Under the pieces are notes generated by a model, which searched no databases, was not told the DNA's origin, and saw only the letters and a list, made by a program, of their open reading frames with translations. Below, one piece after another: positions 46,649 through 58,977 of a stretch of 64,000 nucleotides of DNA. The DNA comes from Poronia punctata. Lineage: Eukaryota > Ascomycota > Sordariomycetes > Xylariales > Xylariaceae. The stretch lies in NCBI GenBank assembly GCA_022579005.1, contig MU401629.1:8964-72963 (forward strand). Direction: 5' to 3'. Numbering within the stretch: the first letter of the stretch is position 1; every line of letters begins with the position of its first letter. Made by a program: the position numbers and the translations under genes.

Positions 46649-47711
46649 ATGCTTTTTCTCATTCGCCGCTCCGCGGCATCTCGATCGGCCCAGACCGCCA
46701 TTGCGACGTCATTCGCTCGATCGTTGAATTTGCAGCATATTGCCCAGTCGAGACTTCCTGCACTTTGCCTCGGTCTCTGTAAAGTTCCACTTTCTCGGGG
46801 ATTTGCCTCAGAAGCGCCCCCAAAGGCTACAGCAACGAAGCCAAAGTCAAAATCTCCATCCGCAAAGAAGACGACAAAGAAGTCAGTAGGCGTGAAGGCG
46901 AAGGCGAAGCCGAAGAGGAAGAAGAAGACCGTAAAAGGTGCTAGTGGGACAGCTAAGAAGCCCGTGACGAAGCGAAAGAGGCAGGTGAGGAAGAAGAAGC
47001 TCACCGAAGAAGAGGCAGCTCTTGCCGAGAAGAAAGCTTTAAAGAGGGCTGCTCTTTTTAAGGAGCCAAAAGGCCTGCCCAGTACTGCTAGAGGAGTCTT
47101 TCTCAGCCGCCACCTAGGAGGTCGTAAAGGTTTCGCGGAAATACAGAATATCATTGTCGATGTTCACCAGCAATTCAAATCCCTTACTGAAAGTGAATTG
47201 GAGGTTCGTTAACTGATCACCGCTTGCGGAAACACGGGCCAATACTAATTCGTGTGTAGGAACTCGAGTCTATTGCCAAGAGAAATCAAGCAGCCAACGC
47301 TGGTGCTTACAAGACTTGGGTAGAGTCGCATACACCTGCCGAGACCCTCCGGGCTAACAGGGCCCGACGCATATTGAAACGGAAATATAACCACCCCAAG
47401 GCACCTTCACACCTTAAGCTCATCAAAGATGAGCGCCTCCCCAAGCGTCCGGTGGCAGCTTATGCGCTGTTCGCGAAGGCGAAGTTAGAAGGCACCACCC
47501 GGGTTGAACTGGCCGACGGCATGAACAGATTATCTGCTGAATGGAAGGCGCTTTCTGACTCAGAACGCCAAGTAAGTATTTATTTCCTTGTTGGTTTTGT
47601 CTCACGATATTAACTGCGCCCCAGGCATATTTAGACCTCTCAAAATCCGCCTCCGAGTCTTACAAAAAGCAGCTGGTGACAGTAGCCGCAACGGGTCTCC
47701 GCACCAAATAA
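46649..47711 (+). CDS. Mitochondrial HMG-box DNA-binding protein
   Basis: Exons 46649-47203, 47260-47571 and 47625-47711 encode 317 aa. Splicing joins ESELE-ELESIAKRN and SDSERQ-AYLDLSKSASE. The first 50 residues are an Arg/Ser/Leu-rich presequence with a plausible cleavage region near SRGFAS. A very basic Lys/Pro/Ala stretch follows (about 60-115). Then come two HMG-box-like segments: a weaker one (RGVFLSRHLGGRKGFAEIQN ... YKTWVES) and a clear one (LPKRPVAAYALFAKAK ... WKALSDSERQAYLDL). This is the layout of fungal mtDNA packaging factors (ABF2/mtHMG type). It probably coats and bends mitochondrial DNA; a role in transcription is also possible. Divergent from PRP5. Confidence 0.85.
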
Positions 47712-48150
47712 TCTTGCTTTGACCTAGCAACATAAGGTTATCTGTAGGTAGGGCTTGTCTGTATAGCTTGATGTGCAATGGCACTCTTGAGGGGTTCAAT
47801 ACAAGGCACGTCATTATTGCCTAGTTTATCGGAACATTATTTTTCCTTCCTGTTCAATGCCTGCCAGTACTTTGCTGGTATATCCCTGTACGAAGTAGTA
47901 TCTGCTGTATGATCGATAGTATTTCATAGATCACCACACATAGGCTTACTTGCCATATTTCCTCGAGCTGTCTAAGCTCAGCAGATTACTTGTGACCATA
48001 TCCTAGTCCGAGACTCTGGAGTCCATTCCTTTAAGTACAGCTCTGATTCCAATTCTATACACCAGAAACACCCATATAACAATGTCATGATCAAAGCGAC
48101 ACTCCAAATGTCAGGATAACCATGGGGATCAACTAAGATCAATAGGTTCT
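47712..48150. other. Convergent intergenic region
   Basis: About 440 bp between two 3' ends; nothing recognised. Confidence 0.6.
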
Positions 48151-49560
48151 TCAGTTTTGTGTATGATGTCGTGGGCCCATGACGATGGCTGCCACCCCTT
48201 CACCATCTATCCAAGTGCTACCGGTAAACTTAATCCGCCGCTGGCTGGCCATCCATAAAACGTAGTAAATGTGAGCAACGACAGACCCCCAGCAATACAC
48301 CCTCAGCTCCGTGAAATCAGAGTCCCGCCTGCACCAGACACCCCAGCCCGCAACTCCAGCCCCGATGTAGTTGGCCAGGAAGGCCCACGCGGCGTGTTTA
48401 AGCCGTGGCTCCCAGGATGAGCAGTCCAAAAGCCAATAGCCCCGTTCGAAAGGTCTCAGGTCTCTTGTCTGCTCTCCTGGCCGGAAACGTAAAGATATAT
48501 CCACGTCTCGGCCCAGTTTCTGCAGGCCCGGTGTAATCAAGCCCTCTGACTCGATGTGAAGAGCTGCTACTGGTGGCTCGGGCGGCTGAATCTCCAGACT
48601 CTCGTATGTGTAGCCGTGAGTGCTAAGGAAAGTGATGGTTACAGGCTCTTTATTAGCCGAGAAGGACCTTGGTCCAATGTCGCTTGTCGCCCGTGCAAGA
48701 CAACTTGAAGCCGCGTCCTGATACAGTCGACGTCGTTTAGGTGGTGGTTCCACATCCGCCTCCGGTTGGTGTGTTGGTTGTGGTGATGATAGCACCGTGG
48801 TTTCCTCAATAATAGGGTCATCCGATAACTCAGCAGACCCTGTGTTCGAATCCCGCCCATGTTGACTGCCATTCACCTGTACCGGTTTTCCCTCACCACC
48901 GGACGGTAACTCAGGAGAGGCCCTGGCTCTTGGCGTGCACGGGATTGTTTGCGGTGTGCATGGTACCAGGTCCCCTGTGCGCGACGGGCGGCCGTGTTTT
49001 CGGAAAGGAGGCTTCCTAGGAGCAGCTGGTATACTAGCTTGTGATTCGTCGTGAGAAGTTGGCAAGGGTGAATCAAAATTCTGAAGGAAGTTTTCTAAAA
49101 CTCTGGTCGGCGAGGTAAGGGAATCAAATTCGGTTTGATTCATTGGGTGTGAGTCCTGCACAAAGCTAGGGGGTGTCGGGCAAGATGACTGTGTTGTCGC
49201 CAGAGAGCTTTGTTGATGAGAGGCATACTTTGACATACCACCCCTTGGCGCGCGTATATGAGGGGAGTTGGCATTATCAACTACGCTCCGAAACGAGGCC
49301 TGTGGTGATCGGAATGAACCGAGCTTCTCATCCAGCGGCGCTGCAAAGGACCCATCATCTTCAGCCTCGTCGGCCTCCCATCTCTGCAAAGCTGCGCTCC
49401 AGCCAGATCCACCATCCTCATTTTGAGGTGAGATATAAGTAGGGGCTGTAGGCTCAAAGGCCAGATAAGCAGCTGCTAACGATCGATATCGCGCATCGTC
49501 GGCAGCTCTACTTGGTGCTCGGATATGTACAAGGATTTCCACGTCTGGCTGCTCCTCCAT
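48151..49560 (-). CDS. Protein of unknown function with a conserved-looking C-terminal domain
   Basis: A single frame, 469 aa from the first ATG at 49560 (the frame extends seven codons further to a GTG). Residues 1-45 look folded (EEQPDVEILVHIRAPSRAAD ... YLAFEP). Residues about 50-300 are disordered, rich in Ser/Pro/Gln, with a basic cluster PPKRRR near 280 that could be a nuclear localisation signal. The last 160 residues are a compact, Trp-rich domain (FERGYWLLDCSSWEPRLKHA, GAGVAGWGVWCRR, VYCWGSVVAHIYYVLWMASQ, GEGVAAIVMG). I do not recognise the domain. No confident membrane segment. The sharp contrast between disordered middle and dense, Trp-rich tail argues for a real protein. Confidence 0.75.
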   Translation of the reverse strand: MEEQPDVEILVHIRAPSRAADDARYRSLAAAYLAFEPTAPTYISPQNEDGGSGWSAALQRWEADEAEDDGSFAAPLDEKLGSFRSPQASFRSVVDNANSPHIRAPRGGMSKYASHQQSSLATTQSSCPTPPSFVQDSHPMNQTEFDSLTSPTRVLENFLQNFDSPLPTSHDESQASIPAAPRKPPFRKHGRPSRTGDLVPCTPQTIPCTPRARASPELPSGGEGKPVQVNGSQHGRDSNTGSAELSDDPIIEETTVLSSPQPTHQPEADVEPPPKRRRLYQDAASSCLARATSDIGPRSFSANKEPVTITFLSTHGYTYESLEIQPPEPPVAALHIESEGLITPGLQKLGRDVDISLRFRPGEQTRDLRPFERGYWLLDCSSWEPRLKHAAWAFLANYIGAGVAGWGVWCRRDSDFTELRVYCWGSVVAHIYYVLWMASQRRIKFTGSTWIDGEGVAAIVMGPRHHTQN

Positions 49561-51245
49561 CAAGTGGTTAGTCAACTCCACGTTTCCATCTCAGGGTGAC
49601 CAGATTGGCCAAATAAAAGCAATAGGGTCTGCTTGGCTGGCTTGTCTCTGCGACCTGAGACAGCTAAGTTTATTTATTCTGCGGCTTTTGTTTTAGCAAT
49701 AAGGATCAACGCAATTTGTATCCGTGACGTGAGCAGTACTAGAAAAGCAAGCAGATATTCCAGAAACAAGAGCAGAACGTGATGTAGTCTTGAATCTAAT
49801 AAGCTTATTGGAGTGGGGAGTTCTTATGTGCGGTTTGGAAACGCTAGGTTAGACTAAAAAGTAGATGGATCTGTTAGCTTATATAATACACGTACTCGTG
49901 TTGTTTCATCCTGTTAATACATTGTCACTGCCAACAATGCATACTGCACACTTCCTTACACGTTGAATCGTACCACTCACAGGTGGCTGCTAGGTATCTG
50001 CTATTGCTATCCAACTTAATGGCAGGATATAACAAAGGGATTCAGTACATATTCAAATGTACAGATATATACCATGTACAAGACTGTCAAAAGATTCAGA
50101 GCGCATATGTGATATTTCACACCAAACATAAGTCTTGATAAAATCCTCCCTGTTAAAAGCTCAAGTCCATCTAAACCTGACTATAGTAGTATCATACCTG
50201 TCGTTAGACTACATGTAGGTACTAAGACAAAGAAAATCCTACTACCTACACGTACATACACATGTAATCATATCTATCCAGAGCATATATATGCCTAGAC
50301 ATACAGACATTACACATACTTGGAACTCAGTACATAGACAATTTGTATTGATGTATGTAGGTACCTACTTGAAGAATAATATCTTGCATACAATGGATGT
50401 GCCTTATATGGTACCTGGTTCAACCGGATGTCTGTGCCCAGGGGCGCTAATAACGCTGGCAGGTCAGGCTACCCAAGGGCCAACCTGCTGAGCTTCATTG
50501 AACCAAAACTGGGGTACAATCCCCCTCTCCTCCAAACCTGGAAATCACCACAGCGCTACCCTAAAAGGACCCTACCACTCTATATCTCCTGCGCTCCGCC
50601 CAACACGTCGATGGATTCGATGCCATCTCCCATTTTCTCCTCGGGCCCCTATCTACACATATTATAACCTGGCTGTCGAGGTCAAACCCCAATTAAAGAC
50701 TCCCACAGCTATTCCTCGATTCTGTGTTGCACCCGTCTGAGCCACCAGTGAGCCAAGGATCCAACGACGTGTGGAGGCTGACCATTCTTTCATTGGCCTT
50801 TACCTCGTCGTCCCTCAAGACTACGGGTCCTTCTGGTTTCCCATCTCTTACAGCACACCACAGCCCAGCAATTGTGTTCCACAGTACTACACAAAGATAA
50901 CCATCTCGTTCCCTTTAAGAGTCTCCCTACCGCACGTCTGCGATATTGCACAGCTTCATAGATCTCCCCAACCTAAGACGATAACCCCGAATCTTTACTA
51001 GCCACTACATTCGACCGTGTACCTTGCTAGCTTTGGTGCATACTCCTCCATTACACATGCTATCAAACGAGCCCCAAAGTCTACCGCTGGCTCCCAATGT
51101 CTGACGTGGGACAACGCGACTATCCTACAGCATATAGACCGTTTAACCTTCGACCGGCTCAAGATAGAAAGTACCTAACCGCTGGACTATACCAGTGTCC
51201 ACCCACGGCCCGAATCGATAGGCTTAACAATCCGTCGGCCTAAGT
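49561..51245. other. Long upstream region of the LRG1-type RhoGAP gene
   Basis: About 1.7 kb. The part from 50480 is pyrimidine-rich and probably a long leader. A 48-codon frame at 51097-51243 ends two bases before the RhoGAP start codon and may instead be a first coding exon. The left part holds the promoter of the unknown minus-strand gene. Other frames here are not supported. Confidence 0.5.
51097..51243 (+). other. 48-codon upstream ORF or alternative first exon of the RhoGAP gene
   Basis: ATG at 51097 opens a frame beginning MSDVGQRDYPTAYRPFNLRP and stops at 51241-51243, two bases before the main ATG. A GTACCT donor at 51171 and a CTAAG acceptor at 51244 would splice it in frame (74-nt exon, 74-bp intron) to the next exon, adding 25 residues. 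Either a translated uORF or a missing exon. Confidence 0.45.
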
Positions 51246-54200
51246 ATGAACATGGGCCCCGATTATGGAAGCGGTCTATCATCGGACCGGGTCCATGGCC
51301 ACCCGGCGCACCCCGGCGAAGGCAGTTACCAGCTAGACCACGATCGATTGAATATGACCCCGAGTCCATCTTACTCGAATGGAGGCTTCTCCTTGCCAAA
51401 CAGACCGGCTGGCTCCCCCACCCTTAGTGCACACAGTGATCCAAGGAGGAGGAGTGGCGAGCGAAATAGGTCCAAGGGACGCAGTGGCAGGTCTGCAAGT
51501 GGATCAGTTCGCACATGTGCAAAATGTGGTGATCCCCTCACAGGCCAGTTTGTAAGAGCTTTGGATGGGACATTCCACTTGGAATGCTTCAAGTGTCATG
51601 TAAGTATCCAAATGGCCGCCTGCCTTGTGGCTTTTTGCACTGACAGTTCGAGTACAGGACTGCGGTCAGATTGTCGCCTCCAAATTCTTCCCTGCCGACG
51701 ACGAAGAGACAGGTGGCCAATACCCCCTCTGTGAAACGGATTACTTCCGTCGACTGGGTCTCCTTTGTCATCAGTGCGGTGGTGCTCTCCGAGGTTCATA
51801 TATCACGGCTCTCGATAGGAAATATCACGTCGAACATTTCACATGCTGTCTTTGTTCCACCGTCTTTGGAGCCCAAGATAGTTACTACGAGCACGACGGA
51901 GACGTGTATTGTCATTACCATTATTCCACACAGTTTGCCCAAAGATGCAACGGGTGCCGAACCGCCATACTCAAGCAGTTTGTGGAGATATTCCGGAATG
52001 GCCAAAATCAACACTGGCATCCAGAATGCTACATGATCCATAAATTTTGGAATGTCCGGCTGGCGCTGCCGGATACGCAACAGGAAGAACCCCCTGAAGC
52101 CATCGACGATGAGGGTCGGGAGCTTGTTCGACACAAGGAGGAAGTGATGGAAGATAAAGTCTATCGCATCTGGAGTGTTTTGTCCACATTTGAAGAGTCA
52201 TCTGCTGCATGCATATCTGATATGCTTTTGCATGTTAGCAATGGCTCGTATATCGATGGGGTTTTTGTGGCCAAGAAGTTCATTCTCCACGTGGAAATCT
52301 TGTTCCAATCTGCTGATCGCCTTGACGACACTTTGAAAAGGCTGGAAATGAAAGGTATGAGACAATGAATCGGTAGCTTTGCGCATTATTGCTTACTAAA
52401 CTACCTAGGTCTGTCATACGGCCGCGAAGCAAAACTCCTATGCAAGAAGATTGTCTCGTTCTTCTCCTTGCTATCAAAGACGCAGGATCCCGACATGAGG
52501 AAGTTGGGTGTGACCCAGGAGCTTCTATCACTGGTCACTGGGCTTGCACACTATCTCAAGCTTCTTATACGAATCTGTTTGCAAGGAAGCCTGAAACTAG
52601 AACGAGAGCAGGGCTCATCGGAAGGGCTATATCGGTTTCTGGAGGACCTCGGCGTCTTGGAGACTATGAAAAGCGATGACGACTCCCTACAGATGACACT
52701 TGGCATGTCGAGGCTCTCTGCGAACGACTCTGACCAATGTAGCCTGTGTCGTAAGCCTATAGAGGACGAATGCGCCCTTGGCTCGGACAAAAGATGGCAT
52801 TTGGCTTGTGTCTCTTGCAGTAAGTGCGGCCGGGAGTTGGGGCAATCGCTTGATCAGGCGTCTTTGCAACGAAACCAGAATATATACTGCACAGAATGTG
52901 AGGGACAGCTTGGGGAACAGGGACAAGCCCTGGAACGGATTTCTAAACTTCAACAGTATATCTTCCTTTTGAAGGTTGCTCTGGCGCGGTTACTCGAAAT
53001 CCTCCGGAATAGCGGTGCTTTACAGTATGGTACAGAGGACATTGATCACAACGGCCGCAGGCATTCGTTGGAAACCGGGAGTGCCAGGCGCAGGTCCAAC
53101 TCGCAGTCTAGGGTATATACTAGCGGGGAGCGTCATCAAAGGGAGTCATCCTATGAGAATACTCTCAACGATGTCCGCCGTCTTAGGAGCACGCGACTTG
53201 ATAAGCACCTATCGTCTAGCCTTAGGAAGGCTCGGACGTCTCGGATTATGGAAGGGCCCGACGGGCAGGCTCCCCCTTCAGAGTCGGCCGGTGGAGACGG
53301 AGAGTCTAGGAGCAGAAATATACGGATCGACGAAGAGCACGAAAACGGATCAGGCGATACCACAGAGCAATACTTTGGCCACCAGGATGCTTTGACCCTG
53401 GACGATATCCCTCGGATCGTTGCTGCAGAGCAAGCACGAGAACAACAGCCTAACAAGGGGGCACGGCAGGAACTTTTCAGATCACCGGCAACCGAACCCC
53501 CGTATGGTGCAGGCCATGGCAGGAGTCTCTCTGGCGGTAGGGATGCCGACCTGAGGCACCTGGGTGACCAGAGGGGGGGACGAAGGTTTTTCTCTGAGCT
53601 GTCTGGATTGGAGTATTTCATTGTCCGTCATGTCGCGGTCCTGACGATGCAACCGATGCTCGAACCAGAGTTCCCCCTTGAAGAGCTGCTAGGTCTGATC
53701 GAAGCGAGAAAGCCTACAACGTTTTGGAACAAGTTCGGCAAACATTTTGCCAAGACGGATCCTCGCAAAGGTGCCAAGAAGAAGGGCATATTTGGCGTGC
53801 CCTTGGAGGTTATTCTTGAGCGTGACGGGGCCGATTCTACTGATGGGGTGGGCCCGGGTGCTCTGCGGATCCCTGCGATCATCGAGGACACCATTATCGC
53901 TTTGAAAAACAAGGATCTTTCTATCGAGGGCGTTTTTCGGAAGAGTGGCAACATAAAAAAACTCAACGAGCAGGTTGCCGCTGTCGATATGAACGGTTGC
54001 GATGCCATCAAATGGAACGACGAGTCACCGCACCAGCTTGCCGCCCTCCTAAAGCGCTACTTGCGTGAGCTTCCGGACCCTCTGATGACTTTTAAGCTCT
54101 ACAGGGTGTGGATAGCAGCTACCAAGATTATGGATGAGGAGAAAAGGCGGCAATGCCTGCACATGACCTTCTGTCTGTTGCCGCAGACTCATCGGGACAC

Positions 54201-54881
54201 CCTTGAAGTCTTATTCACATTCCTCAAATGGGTTGCGACCTTTCACCAGGTCGACGAGGATACCGGCTCGAGGATGGACGTTCACAACCTGGCCCGAGTC
54301 ATTGCCCCGAATATCCTCCGTACTCCTACTAAGAATGGAAGCTTCTCTGATGAGCCTATGACTGTTGTCGCTTGTGTTGAAGAGCTAATTCAATACAACG
54401 AGGAGATGTGCATGGTAGGTCTTTCAAGAGTCTTACCCAGATGCAAGTTAGATGTACTAATGTGGCTTGTTAGGTTCCCGCCGAAATCATGGATATCCTC
54501 AGCGACTCAAGTTTATTCAGTAACAATGGAGACATCACAACAAAGGAGATCCTGAAACGTATCGAAGGGCGCGCTTCAAATGGTGGCCCCAAGTCGTACG
54601 GAGATGCTGAATTCGCCTCTAGACAAGAAAGTCGGAGGCCTATGGCTACCAGGATTGAGACTGAGCCTATACCCATTCAAGAACCTACCATTCCCTTCAC
54701 GACGACACAGGGTACCCCACCTCAACAACAGCCATGGCGACATCCCGACCCTGGTAATATGACATACGCAGAGCAATACGAGAGAAGCGGGACGCCACAT
54801 GCCGACAATGGGCCACGCAAGGAGTGGCGCAATTCGGAATGGGGAGATGCAAATCATTCTCTCGAGCCGGGCACAAGTTAG
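51246..54881 (+). CDS. LRG1: RhoGAP with three LIM domains, LRG1 type
   Basis: GTPase-activating protein expected to act on Rho1 at sites of polar growth, limiting cell-wall glucan synthesis and PKC signalling. Exons 51246-51599, 51658-52354, 52409-54414 and 54474-54881 encode 1154 aa. Splicing joins HLECFKCH-DCGQIVASKFFP, LEMKG-LSYGREAKLL and EEMCM-VPAEIMDILS. LIM1 lies at about 91-150 (CAKCGDPLTGQFV), LIM2 at 152-210 (CHQCGGALRGSYI), LIM3 near 461-515 (CSLCRKPIEDECA). A disordered linker follows, then the RhoGAP domain at about 813-1015 with the arginine finger in GVFRKSGN near 859. Three LIM domains indicate LRG1 rather than the two-LIM RGA1/2. An additional upstream exon (51097-51170) is possible. 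Confidence 0.93.
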
Positions 54882-55939
54882 GGCCGCCATGGACATGGAT
54901 TCCTACATATGCTCAAAAGGGTATTCACTGTGCATTATGTCTACTGCCGCCCGCCAAGCATAGCTTCTTGGCTTTTCCGCGCGCTGGTATCATGAAAATA
55001 ATCGCAGAACGTGCAGGTGAGGGGGGAAAAAGAAAAATTTAAGATTCAAGCATTTCTGGCTGGCGTTATCCCCTCTTGGTTCTACAAGCGGCGAGCTCCC
55101 CTCCTTTTTTTTCCTTTTTCTTAAGAAAGAAAAAGACAATTCTATTTTTTCTTCCGGCAGAGTTTCAAAAGCCAGGTCAAACTGGTAAAACGCGAGACCT
55201 CGGGCTTAGTTTTCAAGCAGGCGCTTTTTGCTTTCTAGGAGCCGATACTTTGTGTCCTCCATGGGTTGGCAGCGTGATTTGGAGTAGTGTGGTTACAATC
55301 TTCACGCTTGGGTTGGTCTTTTCAAGATCCACATCTGATTGTATTGTCACGCAGTAGACGTGGGTTGAGTTGAGCATCTAGTGAAGAGGGGCATGGGAGG
55401 CAAAGACTCTGCCATTTATCTGCCGATTGGTCATTTTATAGGATGAGAGGGGTTGCTTGTGTTGACAAGAGAAGGATGACAGTAAGAGGCTTGCTTTATG
55501 CGGCCCCTACTTGGTACCTCGGTGGTGAAGCATGCTGGGACTATGCGTATCAGCCCCTTGCAACACATTACCAACGTCTCAAGTCTCAAATACGCCTTTT
55601 CCAGTCATGACAGCACGGGTCTCTATAATGAAACGTGCCAATCGGTGCTCACCTACCGACGATTATTCTAGTTCTTGACCCAAAATGTTGGCTTGGTGTT
55701 TGGTAGATTTCTTGAATCCCGATGCACATGATAATCGAAATGGTTGTATGCTTGCATTTATTACAAATTATATATACACATGTGCGCCATCTAGGCGGCA
55801 GGACCATAGCCACTCTAAATATGCTTAGTAACCGATTGTGTTGTACCGTAAAGATAAGGCAATCTCGTCATGGTCATCATCAGTGTGGAAACGGCATCCC
55901 TCCATTTCGCTCTAGTCCCTAAATCTTACGCCCCTCGAC
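54882..55939. other. Convergent intergenic region RhoGAP / ERG26-like
   Basis: About 1.06 kb with T-rich tracts near 55100-55160. No protein gene or repeat supported. Confidence 0.6.
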
Positions 55940-57173
55940 TCAAGATTTTGCTACCTTCTCTTGCTCAAGCGTCCACCTCACAGCACGTTTGACACCGTCA
56001 TCGAGGCTAACGAGAGGCTCGTAGCCAAGCCGCCGCCGGGCTTTGGTAATATCATAGTAACGGATCATAGTGCTAAAGATGATACGCTGGCGCGTCAGAT
56101 TGGGCTGGCGGCGTAGCAAGGTACCAAGACACTCGCTGAGAAATCCCAAGAGGAGGCCAAAATCACGGCTCATGACCCACGCATGACTTGTCCCACGCGG
56201 TGAGCCCGCCTCCCGCCAGATGGCGCGCATCATGTCCCAGAAGTAGACGGGTGTTCCGTTGCTGATCAGGAAGGCCTCGCCGTCGACTTTCTCATGGTCT
56301 AACGGAGTCGTCTCGGCGGCGTGCGTGACAAGCAGCGCCCGCGCCGCTAGGAGGTGGGCGTGCGCTACGTTCTCGACGTATGTGAAGTCGAAGAGGTTTG
56401 TGTTTGTGCCTACTTGCACCTTGTCGTTGCCGGCCCGGTAGACTGCTATCGCGTGGAATACAAGTTGCATGTCACCCTCTCCGAAGATACCCGATGGTCG
56501 AATCGCTGTCGTCAAGAGGTCGCTGCCTTCTGCGCGGTTGGCTTCTAGTACCAGTTGTTCGGCATGGGCCTGTGGGCGGGAAGATTTATTGTCAGCGGTG
56601 TGCATGCTTCCCTTTCTCTCTCCCAAACCAAGACACCTCGCCGCTGATATGGCATGAAAAACAGCGAAGTGGAAGATGTCCCAATCTTACCTTAGTTTCT
56701 GAGTAGTACTCGGTTTGTGATTTGCCACGTATCACGGGATATTCCTCGTTCGCATTGATCAGATCACTCTTGTTGTCACTAATGACGCTCGCGGAGCTCG
56801 TGTAGACGAGGGCCTTGACATCGTTGCTCCGGCAGGCGGCTATGACAGCCCGTGTGCCCTCCACATTGACCTTGTAAAAGATGTCGTTCGAGACGGCGCC
56901 GGCGCCCTGGGCCGGCGGAGACGCGGTGTGGATGACTATGTCGGGCTTCAGACGGCCGAATACTTTCGTTAGGCCATCGCTGTCGGTGATGTCGGCCTCG
57001 ACGTATTCGACGCCATCGCTGGCCGGCCGCCGGTTGCGCTGGCATCGGAGGTCTATGACGGAGACTTCGCACTTCCAGTCGCGCAGCAGGAGGTTCACCA
57101 CGTGGTGTCCTAGGAAGCCACATCCGCCGATGACGAGGACGCGCCCGAGCTGAGGGCGCTCGGCATCATCCAT
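55940..57173 (-). CDS. ERG26: Sterol-4-alpha-carboxylate 3-dehydrogenase (decarboxylating), ERG26-like
   Basis: NAD(P)-dependent enzyme of C4-demethylation in ergosterol synthesis at the ER, acting with ERG25 and ERG27. Exons 57173-56691 and 56569-55940 encode 370 aa, the family's length. The Rossmann motif GGCGFLGHH is at about residues 17-25. The catalytic Y-x3-K (YSETK) ends exon 1; the 121-bp intron then leads into AHAEQLVLEAN. Other family blocks are IRPSGIFGEGD, DFTYVENVAHAHLLAA, GEAFLISNGTPVYFWD and DITKARRRLGYEP. A hydrophobic segment near 300 (DFGLLLGFLSECLGTLL) suits membrane association. The frame continues upstream to an ATG at 57263, but MDDAERPQLGRVLV is the natural start. It could be another 3-beta-HSD family member, but ERG26 fits best. 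Confidence 0.88.
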
Positions 57174-58977
57174 GTTTGCTGTATCGGTTTGCGAAAAGGG
57201 CACGGTATACAAGGAATCCCCCTTTTTCTTACAGTACGATTGATATAGTACCGTATCAAACACAACGAATTGAGCACAATGACTGGGTTGCCTCTGCCGG
57301 TTACAAAAAGTGATAGGTACACGAAAGAAGATAGATGCCTTACGAGATAATGATGTATTCTTGTCAATGGCCGTGTTTGATCTCCAGTTTGTTGATATAG
57401 TAGGGTATTTATTTATCTGGGTACCTCTCCGGTGCCAGAGATATTATTACTTGTATGGTAGTATCGTATTCGTATCGATTACCAGGTACATGCATACGAA
57501 AGTCCAGCTAACATCAGTGGAGCGCCTAATCAAACACGCAAATTCACATACAGGCCTTCAGTTGCTTGAATTACAGATTGCTTGCCCCTGTTGACCTCTT
57601 AGGACACATCCCAGTTTTGCTACGTGTACGTGATGAAACAAAACTCTTCTTCCCTTTGCCCCTTGGCAAGCAGAGAATGTAGGTATCAGCTCAACATTTG
57701 AACATTTGTTGTGGTGACAGTCTGTGTAACTGAAAAGGAGTAGCTCCAGCTACGAGTACATATTATGTTCCAACCAGCGTTAGGTTACCGTCCGTCTATT
57801 GGATAAGACGTTGGTCCGAGAGATCTCATTACCTAATACGGCAGCCCCGCATATTGACTACATCCCAAGGCATATTGTATTAGTACATCTACGAGTATCC
57901 AGAGGTACGTACCTGCAAAGTCGGGGCTCGTAGGAGATGAGATAGACGTGAGAAGCATTTACCTTGGTAACAGTCTGACAAAAAAAAAGTTCACATAGAT
58001 AGGTACATAATAGCAAGTTCATCTCTCAGCTCTGATGTATTCTCGCACCTATCGAGCAATCATAACACTGAAAACAAATTTTTATATTTATTGGGCTGAA
58101 GCTAAAGACAGGTCTACGGTAAAAAATCTCCTACAGCTGATCCTATCAAATCATCATCGTAAGTTGTACTTGTACACCTACAGCACAGCACAAAAAGCAC
58201 CCCGGCAACAAGACAATAAAGTACTCGTATGTTAGTACGTGGAAGTAAGGACTACAATACAAATAATTATCTACATAGGTAAGCCGAGCCTCAATATTAC
58301 AAGCAGTTGGTAACAGTTACGTCTTTACCCTGCCTTGCTACCCTACCAAACTAGCGTCGCAAACTGCAAGGCGGGCAAGCTGCACAAGTCTGCCTGACAA
58401 AAGAGGACCCCGCATTGAAACAACTGGCAACTGTGAGAACCTGAAAACAAGACAAGACAACAAAGTCAAACCTCCCTGTGTGCCCTCAAAAAGTTTCCGT
58501 GGAAGTATTTTAAGACTTAAAAGACCCAGCAGGTATGCAAGTAAATAGGTACCTACCCAAGGTTAGGTGCCTATGTGGCTAAGGCTGTGTTCATCTGCGG
58601 CACGGAAATCAAGGCAACAATTACTGATTCAACTTCTGGTGCAGTTAGGCACCTGTACCTTCTGTTACTCAAGGCAACTACTTGTACTACCTCTATCCTC
58701 CCAGAGTTTGGCCGCAAAACACATGCATAACTATTCCCGTCCTTTTTGCAACAACCTTACTAAGAGTGCCTACTTTACCTACTATTGACCTCAGGTAAAA
58801 ACTGGCCATCTAGACAAGCTCTAGTTATGGTCTCTACGTGAGCTCAAGCTCTCGACCTTGCCTGCCATATCCCGTCTCAGCACTTTTACACTTCATCCCC
58901 AACCCATTCACTTTTGTACTCCGCCGCCTTGGCACCTGACAGAGGTTTCCCGCGTCATAATCCGACTGTCAATAAAC
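57174..58977. other. Divergent region between ERG26-like and UBE2Z-like genes
   Basis: About 1.8 kb with both promoters. Contains TACCTA-type motifs (58546-58575) and no supported gene. Confidence 0.6.
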
